In this document: positions 1 to 8,284 of the stretch, one piece after another
Layout: each line of letters opens with the position of its first letter
Position numbering within the stretch: position 1 is the first letter of the stretch
DNA from: an uncultured Chloroflexota bacterium
Lineage (GTDB): Bacteria > Chloroflexota > Anaerolineae > Promineifilales > Promineifilaceae
Reading direction: 5' to 3'
Assembly: GCA_900696625.1 (NCBI GenBank)
Contig: CAADGU010000239.1
Coordinates: 1-44,691, forward strand
Length of the DNA stretch: 44,691 nucleotides
The notes under the pieces: generated by a model
What the model was told of the DNA's origin: nothing
The model's input: only the letters and a program-made list of their open reading frames with translations
The model's database searches: none
Made by a program: the position numbers and the translations under genes

Positions 1-288
1 CAGTATGACGCCTACATTCCCTTCATGCTCAGCATCTACTACCTGATGGCCTACGAAGGCGGCGAGATTGTACCCGGCGACGATATGACCGGCAGTGCCT
101 GGCGTTGGTGGCGGGTAGACGAGTTGTTTGCCAGCGGCGAACTGCTGCACCCTTCGGCCAACGATGCCTGGCTGCTGCGCCGCGCTGTCGAACTGTACCA
201 TCTGTGGCATAATCACCGCGACCGTGAAATTGAACTCCAAACTGATTTGACTCAGGAACGGCATGGTGAACCATTTACCAGAAAATGA
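1..288 (+). CDS. NUDIX-like hydrolase, C-terminal fragment
   Basis: The reading frame is open from base 1 to the TGA at 286-288, so the 5' part lies off the window. The visible 95 residues have the look of the C-terminal half of a NUDIX hydrolase: a beta strand (MLSIYYLMAYEG), a short acidic loop, then a W-R-W-W-R-V-D-E-L stretch like the 'arWfsldEL' segment of that superfamily, then a C-terminal helix. The NUDIX box itself is not in view, so the family call is tentative and no substrate can be given. The next gene starts 26 bases before this stop. Confidence 0.5.
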   Translation, partial: QYDAYIPFMLSIYYLMAYEGGEIVPGDDMTGSAWRWWRVDELFASGELLHPSANDAWLLRRAVELYHLWHNHRDREIELQTDLTQERHGEPFTRK

Positions 289-706
289 TCATCAACTAGA
301 AAGAAAAGAAGTCCCAGATATTCACTCACCAAGTGTGACCTATTATGCTTTTTTGACCCTAATCCTTACCCTTTCAGTGATCTCGAGCATAATTGGCTTT
401 ACGAGTATGGGTGCAATTTTATTGAAGAATCCTACATTTCTTTGGGATACTTTGTCGCCAATATATGTTGGTCTTTACATGGTTGCTGCCGTCCTGAACA
501 TTGTTTCTGCCTATGGCGTCTTACGTTGGCCTAAATGGGGTGTAGTTGGGTTGATAATCGGCGTATCCACAATGATGACAATAGGATCAACCAAGTCCTT
601 TACTGCCGGATCACCCTCGTTACTCATTCAATTCATCAGAAATCTAATCGTTTTAAGCATATTGCTGAGCGCCTTTTTCTGGTCATATAGGAAACAGTTT
701 AGTTAA
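263..706 (+). CDS. small four-helix membrane protein of unknown function
   Basis: This 147-residue protein was not recognised. It has a short polar N-terminus (about 25 residues) followed by four hydrophobic segments at roughly residues 28-52, 66-88, 92-110 and 120-140, ending in a basic tail (YRKQFS), so it should be an integral inner-membrane protein. It overlaps the preceding gene by 26 bases, and its stop is directly followed by the ATG of the hydrolase at 707, so it sits inside a tightly packed unit. Its base composition is visibly more AT-rich than its neighbours and it contains no ACGGCCGT octamer, which fits a recent arrival. Confidence 0.65.
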   Translation: MVNHLPENDHQLERKEVPDIHSPSVTYYAFLTLILTLSVISSIIGFTSMGAILLKNPTFLWDTLSPIYVGLYMVAAVLNIVSAYGVLRWPKWGVVGLIIGVSTMMTIGSTKSFTAGSPSLLIQFIRNLIVLSILLSAFFWSYRKQFS

Positions 707-1675
707 ATGAAACCTATTCGTATTGAACTGCCCACGCCTTTTGACGTTGGCCCGGTGAATGTGTACCTCTTCACCGAACCGGAACCGGTGCTGGTGGATA
801 CCGGTGTGGATTCGGAGGAAAGTTGGGCGGCGTTGCAGGCCGGGTTGGCGGCACACGGTCTGGCAGTGGCCGATTTGCAGCGGGTCATCATCACCCATGC
901 CCATGTAGACCATTTGGGCGCGGCCGCCCGGCTAACGGCCCACGGCAACGCCCAAATCCACATTGCCGACCTGGGCTATGAATGGCTGGCAGCGCCTAAA
1001 CGGAAGTGGGAGCAGCGGATTGCCTTTTACCGTGACTACTTTTTAGTCCCGTGTGGGCTTGCCGCGCAGGCGCAGCAAATGGTCATTGCCTACATGACCT
1101 ATGCGGCCGAAAGCTCCACACCGGTAGAACCAAAACGCATCACCCCATTCAAAGTGGGCGACCAACTGGCGATGGGTGGGCTAAAATGGGAGGTGCTGCA
1201 TATGCCCGGCCACGCCAGCCACCAGACCTGCTTTTACCAGCCAACCACGCGCCAGTTTATCAGCGCCGATATGCTGCTGCACAAAGCGCCCACGCCGATT
1301 GTGGAAGAGCCACCGGATGGGAAAACACGACGGCCGTCGCTGCCCCTCCTCCTCAATTCTTTCACCGTCCTCGAAGGGTTGGACATCGCCATTGCCTACC
1401 CTGGCCATGGCCCACTCATCCACAACGCCCACGAACTCATCCGGCAGCAGCGCCAGCGCCTTCAGTCCCGCAAACAAGAAGCACTCGACCACATCCGGCA
1501 AGGCTGCCAGACCGTCATCGAACTGGTCAACACCATGTATGCCCACTACCCCGAAAACGCCCGTATCGCCGGCCTGTGGATGGTCGTCGGCTACCTCGAT
1601 TTGCTCAAAGCGGAAGGGGTGGTTGAAGAGCGAGAGATTGGCGGCGTCTGGCGGTATTTTGTAAAAGGAGATTAG
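707..1675 (+). CDS. metallo-beta-lactamase-fold hydrolase
   Basis: A 322-residue MBL-fold protein. The zinc-binding motif HAHVDH is at residues 64-69 (H64, H66, D68, H69), followed by MPGHASHQ, a DMLLH segment and a late AYPGHGPL strand, which supply the other family ligands. The last 70 residues look like the small helical or winged-helix domain seen in LACTB2/GloB-like MBL proteins, often acting on thioesters or nucleic acids. The ATG abuts the previous TAA, so translation is probably coupled. The downstream thioesterase and acyl-CoA ligase make a thioester or acyl substrate plausible, but this is inference. Confidence 0.85.
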   Translation: MKPIRIELPTPFDVGPVNVYLFTEPEPVLVDTGVDSEESWAALQAGLAAHGLAVADLQRVIITHAHVDHLGAAARLTAHGNAQIHIADLGYEWLAAPKRKWEQRIAFYRDYFLVPCGLAAQAQQMVIAYMTYAAESSTPVEPKRITPFKVGDQLAMGGLKWEVLHMPGHASHQTCFYQPTTRQFISADMLLHKAPTPIVEEPPDGKTRRPSLPLLLNSFTVLEGLDIAIAYPGHGPLIHNAHELIRQQRQRLQSRKQEALDHIRQGCQTVIELVNTMYAHYPENARIAGLWMVVGYLDLLKAEGVVEEREIGGVWRYFVKGD

Positions 1676-1683
1676 TCGGCGAG

Positions 1684-1716
1684 AGACATCCGATTTTTCA
1701 AAAAAATCGGATGTCT
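1684..1716. repeat. inverted repeat, ACATCCGATTT family, copy 1
   Basis: Perfect 15-bp arms (1684-1698 and 1702-1716) surround a 3-nt loop. The core ACATCCGATTT recurs in a second hairpin at 9572-9602. It lies between the MBL hydrolase stop and the thioesterase start. The run of T and A inside the stem does not give the usual terminator layout of GC stem followed by a T tract, so it is annotated as a repeat. Confidence 0.8.
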
Positions 1717-1726
1717 GACATACACC

Positions 1727-2230
1727 ATGAAAGACATCCTTAAATCCCTCACCCTCCGTCAACTGGAACAACTGCCGCTCACTTACCGCGTCACCGTCAC
1801 AGACGGGCATCTAGATTTGATGGGGCATATGAATGTGCGCCATTACCTGGGCTTTTTTGACGATGCTACCTGGCATCTCTTTGCCAGCTTTGGCATGGAT
1901 CACCACTACTACACCACCAGTGGCAACGGCTCCTTTGCTTTGCAGCAGTTCATCTTTTATCTGGCAGAAGTGCGCACGGATGAAACCATCGGGATACGGT
2001 CGAGGGTGTACGGCCGTAATGACAAACGCATCCACTTCATGCACTTCATGGTCAACGAAACCACCGGCCAACTGGCCGCCACCGTGGAAATGCTCGGTTC
2101 CCACGCCAACCTGGCCATCCGCCGCACCTCACCCTTCCCACCCGCCATCGCCGCTGACATTGATGCCCTCCTGGCGGAGCATAACCGTCTTGACTGGCCC
2201 ACACCTTTGTGTGGCGCTATAAGTTTGTAG
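1727..2230 (+). CDS. hotdog-fold acyl-CoA thioesterase
   Basis: A 167-residue protein of the 4-hydroxybenzoyl-CoA thioesterase type. The diagnostic stretch D30-L-M-G-H-M-N36, followed by VRHYLGFFDDA, matches the 'D.x.GHvNn..Y' active-site helix start of this family, with Asp30 as the likely catalytic residue. Family members hydrolyse acyl-CoA in the cytoplasm. It sits just upstream of an acyl-CoA ligase and a class III CoA-transferase-fold enzyme, so it probably balances CoA ester pools in that pathway. Its stop codon TAG (2228-2230) falls inside the 55-bp repeat element that follows, so the last residues are set by the repeat. Confidence 0.8.
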   Translation: MKDILKSLTLRQLEQLPLTYRVTVTDGHLDLMGHMNVRHYLGFFDDATWHLFASFGMDHHYYTTSGNGSFALQQFIFYLAEVRTDETIGIRSRVYGRNDKRIHFMHFMVNETTGQLAATVEMLGSHANLAIRRTSPFPPAIAADIDALLAEHNRLDWPTPLCGAISL

Positions 2231-2277
2231 TAGGCGATTTATCGCCGTGAAAGGGCAATAAATTGCCTACTACAAAC
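2223..2277. repeat. 55-bp three-way-junction element, copy 1
   Basis: Outer arms GTTTGTAGTA (2223-2232) and TACTACAAAC (2268-2277) enclose two hairpins: GGCGAT-TT-ATCGCC (2233-2246) and GGCAAT-AA-ATTGCC (2254-2267), separated by a 7-nt spacer. A second copy at 22989-23043 has exactly the same geometry and length but different inner stem bases that still pair. It supplies the stop codon of the thioesterase gene. Confidence 0.85.
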
Positions 2278-2291
2278 GAGAAAGGAGAACT

Positions 2292-3926
2292 ATGAACGGC
2301 CTCATGATGGATTACCAGTTGACGCTGGATCGCATTCTGGAACATGCCAACCGCGTCAGCCCGCACAAGCGCATCAGCACCTTGCAGCCCGATGGATCGC
2401 TGCACCGCTACACCTATGCCGACCTGTACGGCCGTGCCAAACGACTGGCAAAGGCACTGGTCGGGCTGGGTGTAGAACCCGGCGACCGCGTGGCTACCTT
2501 TGCCTGGAACAACTTCCAACACCTGGAACTGTATTACGCCATTCCCGGCGCGGGCGCAGTTTGCCACACGCTCAACATTCGCCTCTTCCCGGAGCAGTTG
2601 GCCTACATCGTCAACCACGCCGAAGACAAGATCGTCTTCGTTGAGGGGTCGCTGCTGCCACTGTACGAACGGGTGGCCCACGAGATTGATGGTGTGCAGC
2701 ATTACGTGTTGTTTAATGCCCCCCGCGATGTGCAAACCAAATTGACCAATGTCTTGTTTTATGAGGATTTGATCGAGAGCAGCGATGAAGCATTTACCTG
2801 GCGCAGTACCGATGAGCAAATGGCCGCCGGATTGTGTTACACCAGCGGCACCACCGGCGAACCCAAAGGTGCGCTCTACAGCCACCGCTCCATGTACTTA
2901 CACGCCATGGGCGCGGGGCAGGCCAACGCCCTGGGGGTAAAGGAAACGGATGTGGTGCTGCCCGTTGTGCCTCAGTTTCATGCGATGGCCTGGGGCTTGC
3001 CCTATGCCTGCGCCGCCGCCGGAGCCGAAATTATCATGCCCGGTTTGCATTTGAAGGCGGAGCCGTTGGCCCGCCTGATTGAGGAAGAGCGCGTCACGAT
3101 TGCCGCCGGTGTGCCTACCATCTGGACAGGGTTGTATCACGAGTTGAAAAATAATCCGCGCGATATTTCCTGCATCCGGGCGCTGGTGGTGGGTGGTTCG
3201 GCCATGCCCCGCGCTCTGACGAAGGCGTATGAGAGCGAATTGGGCGTGAACGTGCTGCACGCCTGGGGCATGACGGAAATGTCGCCATTGGGCAGTGTGT
3301 GTAACCTGAGCAGCCAACACGCCAACCTTTCCGACGAGGAGAAATGGGACATCAAAGCCAAACAGGGCTACCCCATTTCTGGCGTGGAGATGCGGATTGT
3401 GGATGAGGTGGGGAAAGAACTGCCCTGGGACGGCCGTCAGATGGGCGAATTACAGGTGCGCGGCCCCTGGATTATTCGCCAGTATTTCAAGCGCGAGGTG
3501 TCGGAAGAGAGCTTCACCAAAGATGGCTGGTTTCGCACCGGGGACGTGGTGACGATGAGTCCTGACGGCTATATGCAGATCATGGATCGCACCAAAGATT
3601 TGGTGAAGTCGGGCGGCGAATGGATTTCTACGGTGGAACTGGAAAACGCGATTATGGCCCATCCACAGGTGATGGAAGCGGCCGTCATCGCCATACCAGA
3701 CGAGAAGTGGCAGGAACGGCCGTTGGCCGCCGTCGTGCCCACCCCAGACGCCCTCAACCTGACCACCGCCGACATCACCGCCTTCCTGCAAGACAAAGTC
3801 GCCCACTGGTGGATACCGGAAACGATCCTGTTCGTAGACGAAATCCCCAAAACCAGCGTGGGCAAATTCGACAAAAAAGTGCTGCGTGGCCGGTATGCGG
3901 CCGGGCAGTTGGTTAGTGAGCAGTAA
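2292..3926 (+). CDS. acyl-CoA synthetase (AMP-forming, fatty-acid ligase type)
   Basis: A 544-residue ANL-superfamily enzyme that activates a carboxylic acid with ATP and CoA. The P-loop [11 protein letters not shown] is at residues 183-193; the A5-like segment [10 protein letters not shown] and the A8-like GWFRTGD are present, and the C-terminal [11 protein letters not shown] carries the adenylating lysine K525. Overall it resembles medium- or long-chain fatty acid ligases. The start at 2292 has AAAGGAG five bases upstream; internal ATGs at 2304 and 2307 are possible. It ends QLVSEQ within a heptamer repeat array that supplies its TAA. The next gene is a CoA-ester racemase-like enzyme, supporting a role in branched or fatty acid breakdown. 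Confidence 0.9.
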   Translation: MNGLMMDYQLTLDRILEHANRVSPHKRISTLQPDGSLHRYTYADLYGRAKRLAKALVGLGVEPGDRVATFAWNNFQHLELYYAIPGAGAVCHTLNIRLFPEQLAYIVNHAEDKIVFVEGSLLPLYERVAHEIDGVQHYVLFNAPRDVQTKLTNVLFYEDLIESSDEAFTWRSTDEQMAAGLCYTSGTTGEPKGALYSHRSMYLHAMGAGQANALGVKETDVVLPVVPQFHAMAWGLPYACAAAGAEIIMPGLHLKAEPLARLIEEERVTIAAGVPTIWTGLYHELKNNPRDISCIRALVVGGSAMPRALTKAYESELGVNVLHAWGMTEMSPLGSVCNLSSQHANLSDEEKWDIKAKQGYPISGVEMRIVDEVGKELPWDGRQMGELQVRGPWIIRQYFKREVSEESFTKDGWFRTGDVVTMSPDGYMQIMDRTKDLVKSGGEWISTVELENAIMAHPQVMEAAVIAIPDEKWQERPLAAVVPTPDALNLTTADITAFLQDKVAHWWIPETILFVDEIPKTSVGKFDKKVLRGRYAAGQLVSEQ

Positions 3927-3971
3927 GCAGTGAGCAGTGAGCAGTAAGCAGGTGTACTGCTCACCGCTCAC
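3914..3971. repeat. heptamer array GTGAGCA/GTAAGCA with inverted copy
   Basis: Five consecutive 7-bp units run from 3916 to 3950 (GTGAGCA, GTAAGCA, GTGAGCA, GTGAGCA, GTAAGCA). An inverted partial copy (TACTGCTCACCGCTCAC) at 3955-3971 can fold back on them. The TAA of the upstream acyl-CoA synthetase is inside unit 2. Confidence 0.85.
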
Positions 3972-3981
3972 TTTCTTTACA

Positions 3982-5175
3982 ATGCCCCCTCCTCTTTTCT
4001 CCCTCAAAATCCTTGACTTTAGCGCGCTGCTGCCGGGGCCGTTTGGCAGCATGATGTTGGCCGACCTGGGCGCGGATGTGCTGCGCGTGGAAGCGCCCAC
4101 CCGCCCGGACATAGTGCGTTTTGTGCCGCCATATGACGGTGACGCTTCCGCCTGGCACCGGCTGTTGAACCGCAACAAACGCTCTATTGCTCTGGATTTA
4201 AAGCAGCCGGAGGCGGTGGAGATTGTGAAACGGCTGGTGGGCGCGGGCGGCTATGACATTGTCTTGGAGCAGTTTCGCCCCGGTGTGATGGGCCGGTTGG
4301 GTATTGGCTACGAGGCGCTGCGGGCGGTGCAGCCGGGGTTGATTTATTGCGCCGTCACCGGCTATGGGCAGACGGGGCCGTACCGCGACCGGGCGGGGCA
4401 TGACAATAACTACCTGGCGCTGGCAGGGGTGATGAGCCACAGCGGGCGCAAGGAGGGCGGCCCGCCGCCGCTGGGGGTGCAGGTGGCGGATATTGGCGGC
4501 GGGGCCATGGGGGCAGTAGTGGGGATTCTCACGGCCGTCATCCATCGTCACCACACCGGCAAAGGGCAGTTTGTGGACATCAGCATGTTGGATATGTCCA
4601 TTGCCTGGCACGCCCATGCCGTCAGCCATTACCTGGTGGGGGGCGAGACGCCAGCGCCGGAAAGCTGGCAGCTAAACGGCGGTGGGTATTATGATTTTTA
4701 CGAAACGGCCGACGGCCGTTACCTCTCTGTGGGCAGCCTGGAACCAAAATTTTGGGAAGGGTTTTGCCAGGCCATCGCGCGGCCTGATCTTATTCCACGC
4801 GGTATTGACCAGTCGGCGGCCAACCAGCAGGCGCTCAAGGCAGAAATTCGGGCAGCGATTGCGGCCAAAGAGTTGAGTGCGTGGACGGCCGTATTTGCCG
4901 ATTATGATGTGTGCGTGGAGCCGGTGCTGACCATCCCGGAAATGGTGGCCCACCCGCAAACACAGGCGCGGCAGATGATTGTGGATGTGCCCAAACCGGA
5001 CGGTACCGCCCAACCCCAGGTGGGCAGCCCGTTCAAATTTTCGGGAACAACGGCCGTGTACCATCATGCGGGCGGGGATGTGGGGGCGGACACAACGGCC
5101 GTGCTGCACGAATTGGGCTATACGGACGCAGAGATTGAAGGATTGCGGGGGCGGGGGTATGTCGGTAATCCGTAG
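3982..5175 (+). CDS. CoA-transferase family III enzyme, alpha-methylacyl-CoA racemase-like
   Basis: A 397-residue CaiB/BaiF-fold protein. The start is set at ATG 3982, because the in-frame GTG at 3937 lies inside the heptamer array; the family N-terminus (LKILDFSALLPGPFGSMMLA) begins just after 3982. Two features match the racemase branch: AGHDNNYLAL with H140, and VADIGGG with D170, the positions of the catalytic His and Asp pair in mycobacterial MCR. It would epimerise 2-methylacyl-CoA esters so that they can enter beta-oxidation; CoA transfer is the alternative. It follows the acyl-CoA synthetase on the same strand. The stop TAG is in unit 2 of a heptamer array. Confidence 0.82.
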   Translation: MPPPLFSLKILDFSALLPGPFGSMMLADLGADVLRVEAPTRPDIVRFVPPYDGDASAWHRLLNRNKRSIALDLKQPEAVEIVKRLVGAGGYDIVLEQFRPGVMGRLGIGYEALRAVQPGLIYCAVTGYGQTGPYRDRAGHDNNYLALAGVMSHSGRKEGGPPPLGVQVADIGGGAMGAVVGILTAVIHRHHTGKGQFVDISMLDMSIAWHAHAVSHYLVGGETPAPESWQLNGGGYYDFYETADGRYLSVGSLEPKFWEGFCQAIARPDLIPRGIDQSAANQQALKAEIRAAIAAKELSAWTAVFADYDVCVEPVLTIPEMVAHPQTQARQMIVDVPKPDGTAQPQVGSPFKFSGTTAVYHHAGGDVGADTTAVLHELGYTDAEIEGLRGRGYVGNP

Positions 5176-5227
5176 TCCGTAATCCGTGAACCGTAATCCG
5201 TTATCCGATTACGGTTCACGGATTACG
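5165..5227. repeat. heptamer array GTAATCC/GTGAACC with perfect 21-bp inverted repeat
   Basis: Six 7-bp units (5165-5206: GTAATCC, GTAGTCC, GTAATCC, GTGAACC, GTAATCC, GTTATCC) are followed by inverted copies at 5207-5227. Arms 5178-5198 and 5207-5227 are perfectly complementary over 21 bp with an 8-nt loop. The upstream gene stops in unit 2 (TAG 5173-5175). A folded transcript could act as a terminator, but there is no T tract. Confidence 0.85.
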
Positions 5228-5243
5228 AAATTTTCCGGCGTGG

Positions 5244-5273
5244 GGAACCAAACAGCCATACGCGGTGTATAGT
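5244..5273 (+). promoter_or_regulatory. possible ECF-type or leaderless promoter of the sigma gene
   Basis: GGAACC at 5244-5249 resembles the -35 of ECF sigma promoters, and TATAGT at 5268-5273 ends 7 bases before the ATG at 5281. Transcription would then start at or next to the start codon, giving a leaderless message. No Shine-Dalgarno sequence is visible, which agrees. An autoregulated ECF promoter is an inference. Confidence 0.35.
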
Positions 5274-5280
5274 GTGGTAG

Positions 5281-5877
5281 ATGACGCTTTCCGGCAAGAT
5301 CGAGGGTGAAGAAAGCGACCGGGCTGTGGCCGACGAACGGCCGTGGCTGCGGCTGGCGCGCCAGGGAGATGAGGCTGCCTGGGAGTGGCTGGTGGCTGCT
5401 TACCAGCAGCCGGTTTTCCGGCTGGCGTATTTGATCCTGGGTGATGGGGCTGAAGCCGAGGAAGTAGCGCAAGATGTCTTTGTGCGCGCCTATTTTTCGC
5501 TGGGCCGTTTTGATGAGTCACGGCCGTTGCGCCCCTGGCTGCTGCAAATTACCCGGAATCTGGCGCGGAATAAACGGCGTAGTTTGGGACGTTATTGGGC
5601 GGCTGTGCAGCGTTGGTGGCAGCACCAGCCGGAAACGGTGGGGACGGCAGAGGAACAGCAGGAGTCCCAATTGTTGTGGCAGGCGGTGCGGCAGTTACGG
5701 CCGTCGGCGCAGGAGATTATTTATTTGCGCTACTTTTTGGAGATGAACGAGGCGGAAACGGCCGTAGCCCTGAGCATTCAACCGGGCACGGTCAAGTCAC
5801 GTCTGCATCGCGCTCTCAAGCAGTTGCAAACGGTGGTGGAACGGGATTTTCCAGAGTTAGGTGAACACAGACCCTAA
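5281..5877 (+). CDS. RNA polymerase ECF-type sigma factor
   Basis: A 198-residue sigma-70 family regulator. Region 2 covers about residues 35-100 (AYQQPVFRLAYLIL, then EEVAQDVFVRAY and PWLLQITRNLARNKRR), and region 4 covers about 140-190, with the recognition helix in SIQPGTVKSRLHRAL. The region 3 linker is short, as in ECF sigmas. The following gene encodes a membrane protein that probably holds this sigma at the membrane, and overlaps or closely follows it. The pair would control envelope or redox genes, perhaps including the adjacent cytochrome, which is inference. Confidence 0.92.
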   Translation: MTLSGKIEGEESDRAVADERPWLRLARQGDEAAWEWLVAAYQQPVFRLAYLILGDGAEAEEVAQDVFVRAYFSLGRFDESRPLRPWLLQITRNLARNKRRSLGRYWAAVQRWWQHQPETVGTAEEQQESQLLWQAVRQLRPSAQEIIYLRYFLEMNEAETAVALSIQPGTVKSRLHRALKQLQTVVERDFPELGEHRP

Positions 5878-5911
5878 GGGTTTCAGAAAACCTTTAAGGT
5901 CTTACCAGAGC

Positions 5912-6682
5912 ATGAAAGAACAAAACGAGTTAGAGCAATGGGCAGAGCGGGTGCAGGGGTTGGCGGCTTCATTTCCCTACCCGCCGACGCCGGATACCCG
6001 GATAGTGGTGCGGCAGCGGGTGGGGTCACGGCCGTCTGTGTATTTCACCCGCTCTCCCCGGCTGGCGTGGGTAGTCATCCTGGTGGCGCTGGTATTGGCG
6101 TTGCTGGCTGTGCCGCAGGTGCGGGCGGCGATGTTGCGGCTGTTCCAGATTGGGGCCATCACTATTTTTGAGGTGGATGAGCCGCCACTGCCCAGCGCGG
6201 AGATTTGGGCGACCAAACCGGCCCGGCTGCCATTGGTGGCGCAAGGTTTGGCCAGGGAGATTTCATTGGCGGAGGCGCAGACGGCCGTGCCGGGTGGCCT
6301 TTATTTACCCACCTATCCGGCTGATCTAGGCGAACCGGATGTAGTGTATCTGGCGGAAACGGGCTGGCCGCAAACGGTTATCTCTGTCTGGAATGAGCCA
6401 ACCGACCTGGCGCTGTACCAGATTGGCGCAGAGCAATTTGCTTACAAAGGCGCGCCGGTCATAGAAGAGACGGCCGTGAATGGGCAGTGGGCGCTCTGGC
6501 TGGAAGGGCCACATCGGTTTATGTTGGCGGACGGCCGTTGGCAGGAGTGGCAGTTCATCGAAAGCAACGTCCTCATCTGGTGGACACGCGATGGGCTAAC
6601 GTTCCGCCTGGAAGGGGCGGAATCATTAGCGGAAGCCATACGCATGGCCGAGTCGTTACACAAATTTGAAGACGGTGGTTAG
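5912..6682 (+). CDS. membrane-bound anti-sigma-factor-like protein
   Basis: A 256-residue protein with a cytoplasmic N-terminus, one membrane helix near residues 50-70 (LAWVVILVALVLALLAV) and a large outer domain of about 185 residues. The topology and position directly after an ECF sigma gene point to an anti-sigma factor; I see no H-x3-C-x2-C zinc motif, so it is not a ZAS type. The outer domain resembles DUF4367-like domains. The ATG at 5912 is preferred; a GTG at 5861, overlapping the sigma gene by 17 bases, would add 17 residues. The TAG stop lies in the heptamer array at 6675-6707. Confidence 0.7.
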   Translation: MKEQNELEQWAERVQGLAASFPYPPTPDTRIVVRQRVGSRPSVYFTRSPRLAWVVILVALVLALLAVPQVRAAMLRLFQIGAITIFEVDEPPLPSAEIWATKPARLPLVAQGLAREISLAEAQTAVPGGLYLPTYPADLGEPDVVYLAETGWPQTVISVWNEPTDLALYQIGAEQFAYKGAPVIEETAVNGQWALWLEGPHRFMLADGRWQEWQFIESNVLIWWTRDGLTFRLEGAESLAEAIRMAESLHKFEDGG

Positions 6683-6707
6683 TGGCTGGCGGCTGGTACC
6701 AGCCACC
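6675..6707. repeat. heptamer array GTGGTTA/GTGGCTG with inverted arm
   Basis: Units GTGGTTA (6675-6681), GTGGCTG (6682-6688) and GCGGCTG (6689-6695) are followed by GTACCAGCCACCA, the inverted arm. The stop codon of the anti-sigma-like gene (TAG 6680-6682) is formed by units 1 and 2. Confidence 0.7.
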
Positions 6708-6725
6708 ATTTTGGAGGCAACTATC

Positions 6726-7607
6726 ATGGTTAAGAAATGGATGTGGGCATTGTTGGGGTTGGTTGGTATTTGGTGTTTGTGGATGGGGGCGGTGTGGGCC
6801 GGTGGTTGGGCCGTGCTGACGTTGGAAAGTTGGCCGGAAAATGTGGTAGCCGGGGAGCCGTTTACGGTGCGTTATGCGCTGCGCCAACACGGGAATCATC
6901 TCATTTCCGGGGTGGAAGGGAAAGTCACGGCCGTACACACGGAAACAGGTGAGCGGCTGCAATTTGCGGTCACAGACGCCGGTGACGCCGGCTATTATGC
7001 GGCGACGCTGCTGCTGCCCACCGCCGGTGAATGGGGCTGGCACATTGAGAGTTTTGGCCGTTTTGAGATGCCGCCTTTGCAAACGGGTACGGCCGTGCCC
7101 ACTGCGGCAGCAACACCCATGGCGTTGCTGGCCAAACCAATGTGGTTCCCCTGGCTGTTGGGGTTAATGGGCGTGGTGGTGATGGGCACGGCCGTTGGCT
7201 TGTGGCGGCGGCAGCAAACCCGCTTTGCGCCGGTAGCGGCGCTGCTGGGCGTCACCTTGTGCCTGGCCGGATTTGTGGTTACACCTGTAGTGGGGACCGG
7301 GGCTTCTGAAACGGCCGTGCCGCCGACGGCCGAACTGGGTGAAATCCTGTTTGTGGCTAAAGGATGCGCTACCTGCCACCAACATGATGGCGTGGCCTAC
7401 AATGGCATTCGCACTTACATGGGGCCAAACCTGACCGATCATCAAGTTGGCGCGGAGTTTCTACGGCTGTGGCTGCGCGACCCGGCGCAGGTGCGCCCGC
7501 AAACGCTCATGCCCAACCTGGAATTGTCAGACCGTGAAATTGAGGCGCTTATTGTGTTTTTGAGTGGGGATGGGGAAACGGGTGTGAAGGAAACGGCCGT
7601 TAAATAG
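6726..7607 (+). CDS. membrane-anchored c-type cytochrome with an N-terminal Ig-like (FixH/YtkA-type) domain
   Basis: A 293-residue exported protein. GGAGG at 6713-6717 fixes the start at ATG 6726. Residues 1-25 form a signal or anchor segment (WMWALLGLVGIWCLWMG); residues 30-115 form a beta-rich domain resembling FixH/YtkA-like domains; two hydrophobic segments follow at about 135-155 and 170-190. The C-terminal domain binds one haem c through C214-A-T-C-H218, with M262 (TLMPNL) as the likely sixth ligand. It probably carries electrons at the outer face of the membrane. The domain order, with the haem domain after the helices, is unusual. Confidence 0.82.
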   Translation: MVKKWMWALLGLVGIWCLWMGAVWAGGWAVLTLESWPENVVAGEPFTVRYALRQHGNHLISGVEGKVTAVHTETGERLQFAVTDAGDAGYYAATLLLPTAGEWGWHIESFGRFEMPPLQTGTAVPTAAATPMALLAKPMWFPWLLGLMGVVVMGTAVGLWRRQQTRFAPVAALLGVTLCLAGFVVTPVVGTGASETAVPPTAELGEILFVAKGCATCHQHDGVAYNGIRTYMGPNLTDHQVGAEFLRLWLRDPAQVRPQTLMPNLELSDREIEALIVFLSGDGETGVKETAVK

Positions 7608-7624
7608 AGTTAGCCCAGGTTCAT

Positions 7625-8284
7625 TCACACAGGTGCATCCATACCGGCCATCAGGTCGTCAGCCAGCTTTAGAAAATACGCCTGTAAATTGGCTATAGAC
7701 AATGGCTTTACCATGCGCGGTAATAACTTGACCTGGCGTACACGCTGTAAAGAAATCGCCAGCCAGTAATCATCCATCCCCACATGCTTTTGGCGGGCGA
7801 GCGGCAGCATCTCCGCAAATGCCATCCGTTCCTGGTTGATGAAGTAGATGTCCACAAAATCCTTCTCAGCCGAGCGGTCGAACAGGGCAGAGAGTTTGTT
7901 GCTGGCAATATCCAACAAGTTATCAACCTGCAAACCAAATGCCACATTTAATTCAGTTGGCTGGAGACGATAGGGTGTGTCTTGCGCAAAATCCAGCTTG
8001 ACGCTTTCACCCTCAGGTTGCGTAACAAAACACTCAATAAACGTGTTAAATGTGCGCGAGAAGTGGAGCGTTGCGCCCAACTGCTGGCAAGCATCGGTTA
8101 AAGACGGTTGCACCAGGCGGAGAGCATTGGGATCAGCCGTGAAAAAATCTAAGTCCTCAGAGAAACGATGTTGCAAATAGAATGCTGCCAGAGCCGTTCC
8201 CCCTGTCAGGTAGAAGTTTTCGGCCAGTTTGGTTTGCCCAATGGCGCTAAGTAGCTGTTTCTGAAAGGGGGTCAAAATTTCCAT
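7625..8284 (-). CDS. nucleotidyltransferase, AbiEii/AbiGii toxin-like
   Basis: A 219-residue protein of the nucleotidyltransferase superfamily. The signature GGTAL (28-32) followed by HRFSEDLDFF (39-48) gives the G-[GS]-x-hR.S.DlD metal-binding pattern, with D44 and D46 as likely ligands. AbiEii-type enzymes transfer nucleotides to tRNA and act as toxins in abortive-infection modules. The start is placed at ATG 8284 because the residues upstream overlap the preceding gene in another frame and do not match the family. It overlaps its upstream partner by 38 bases, typical of a toxin-antitoxin pair with the partner first. Confidence 0.82.
   Translation of the reverse strand: MEILTPFQKQLLSAIGQTKLAENFYLTGGTALAAFYLQHRFSEDLDFFTADPNALRLVQPSLTDACQQLGATLHFSRTFNTFIECFVTQPEGESVKLDFAQDTPYRLQPTELNVAFGLQVDNLLDIASNKLSALFDRSAEKDFVDIYFINQERMAFAEMLPLARQKHVGMDDYWLAISLQRVRQVKLLPRMVKPLSIANLQAYFLKLADDLMAGMDAPV

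Noticed and set aside
1051-1626. Open frame of 191 codons on the plus strand inside the MBL gene
   Set aside because: Out of frame with a gene bearing the HxHxDH motif; its composition is His/Pro/Arg-rich and resembles no family.
3914-5227. Possible CRISPR arrays
   Set aside because: The repeats are 7 bp with no unique spacers and no cas gene is near; they are heptamer arrays.
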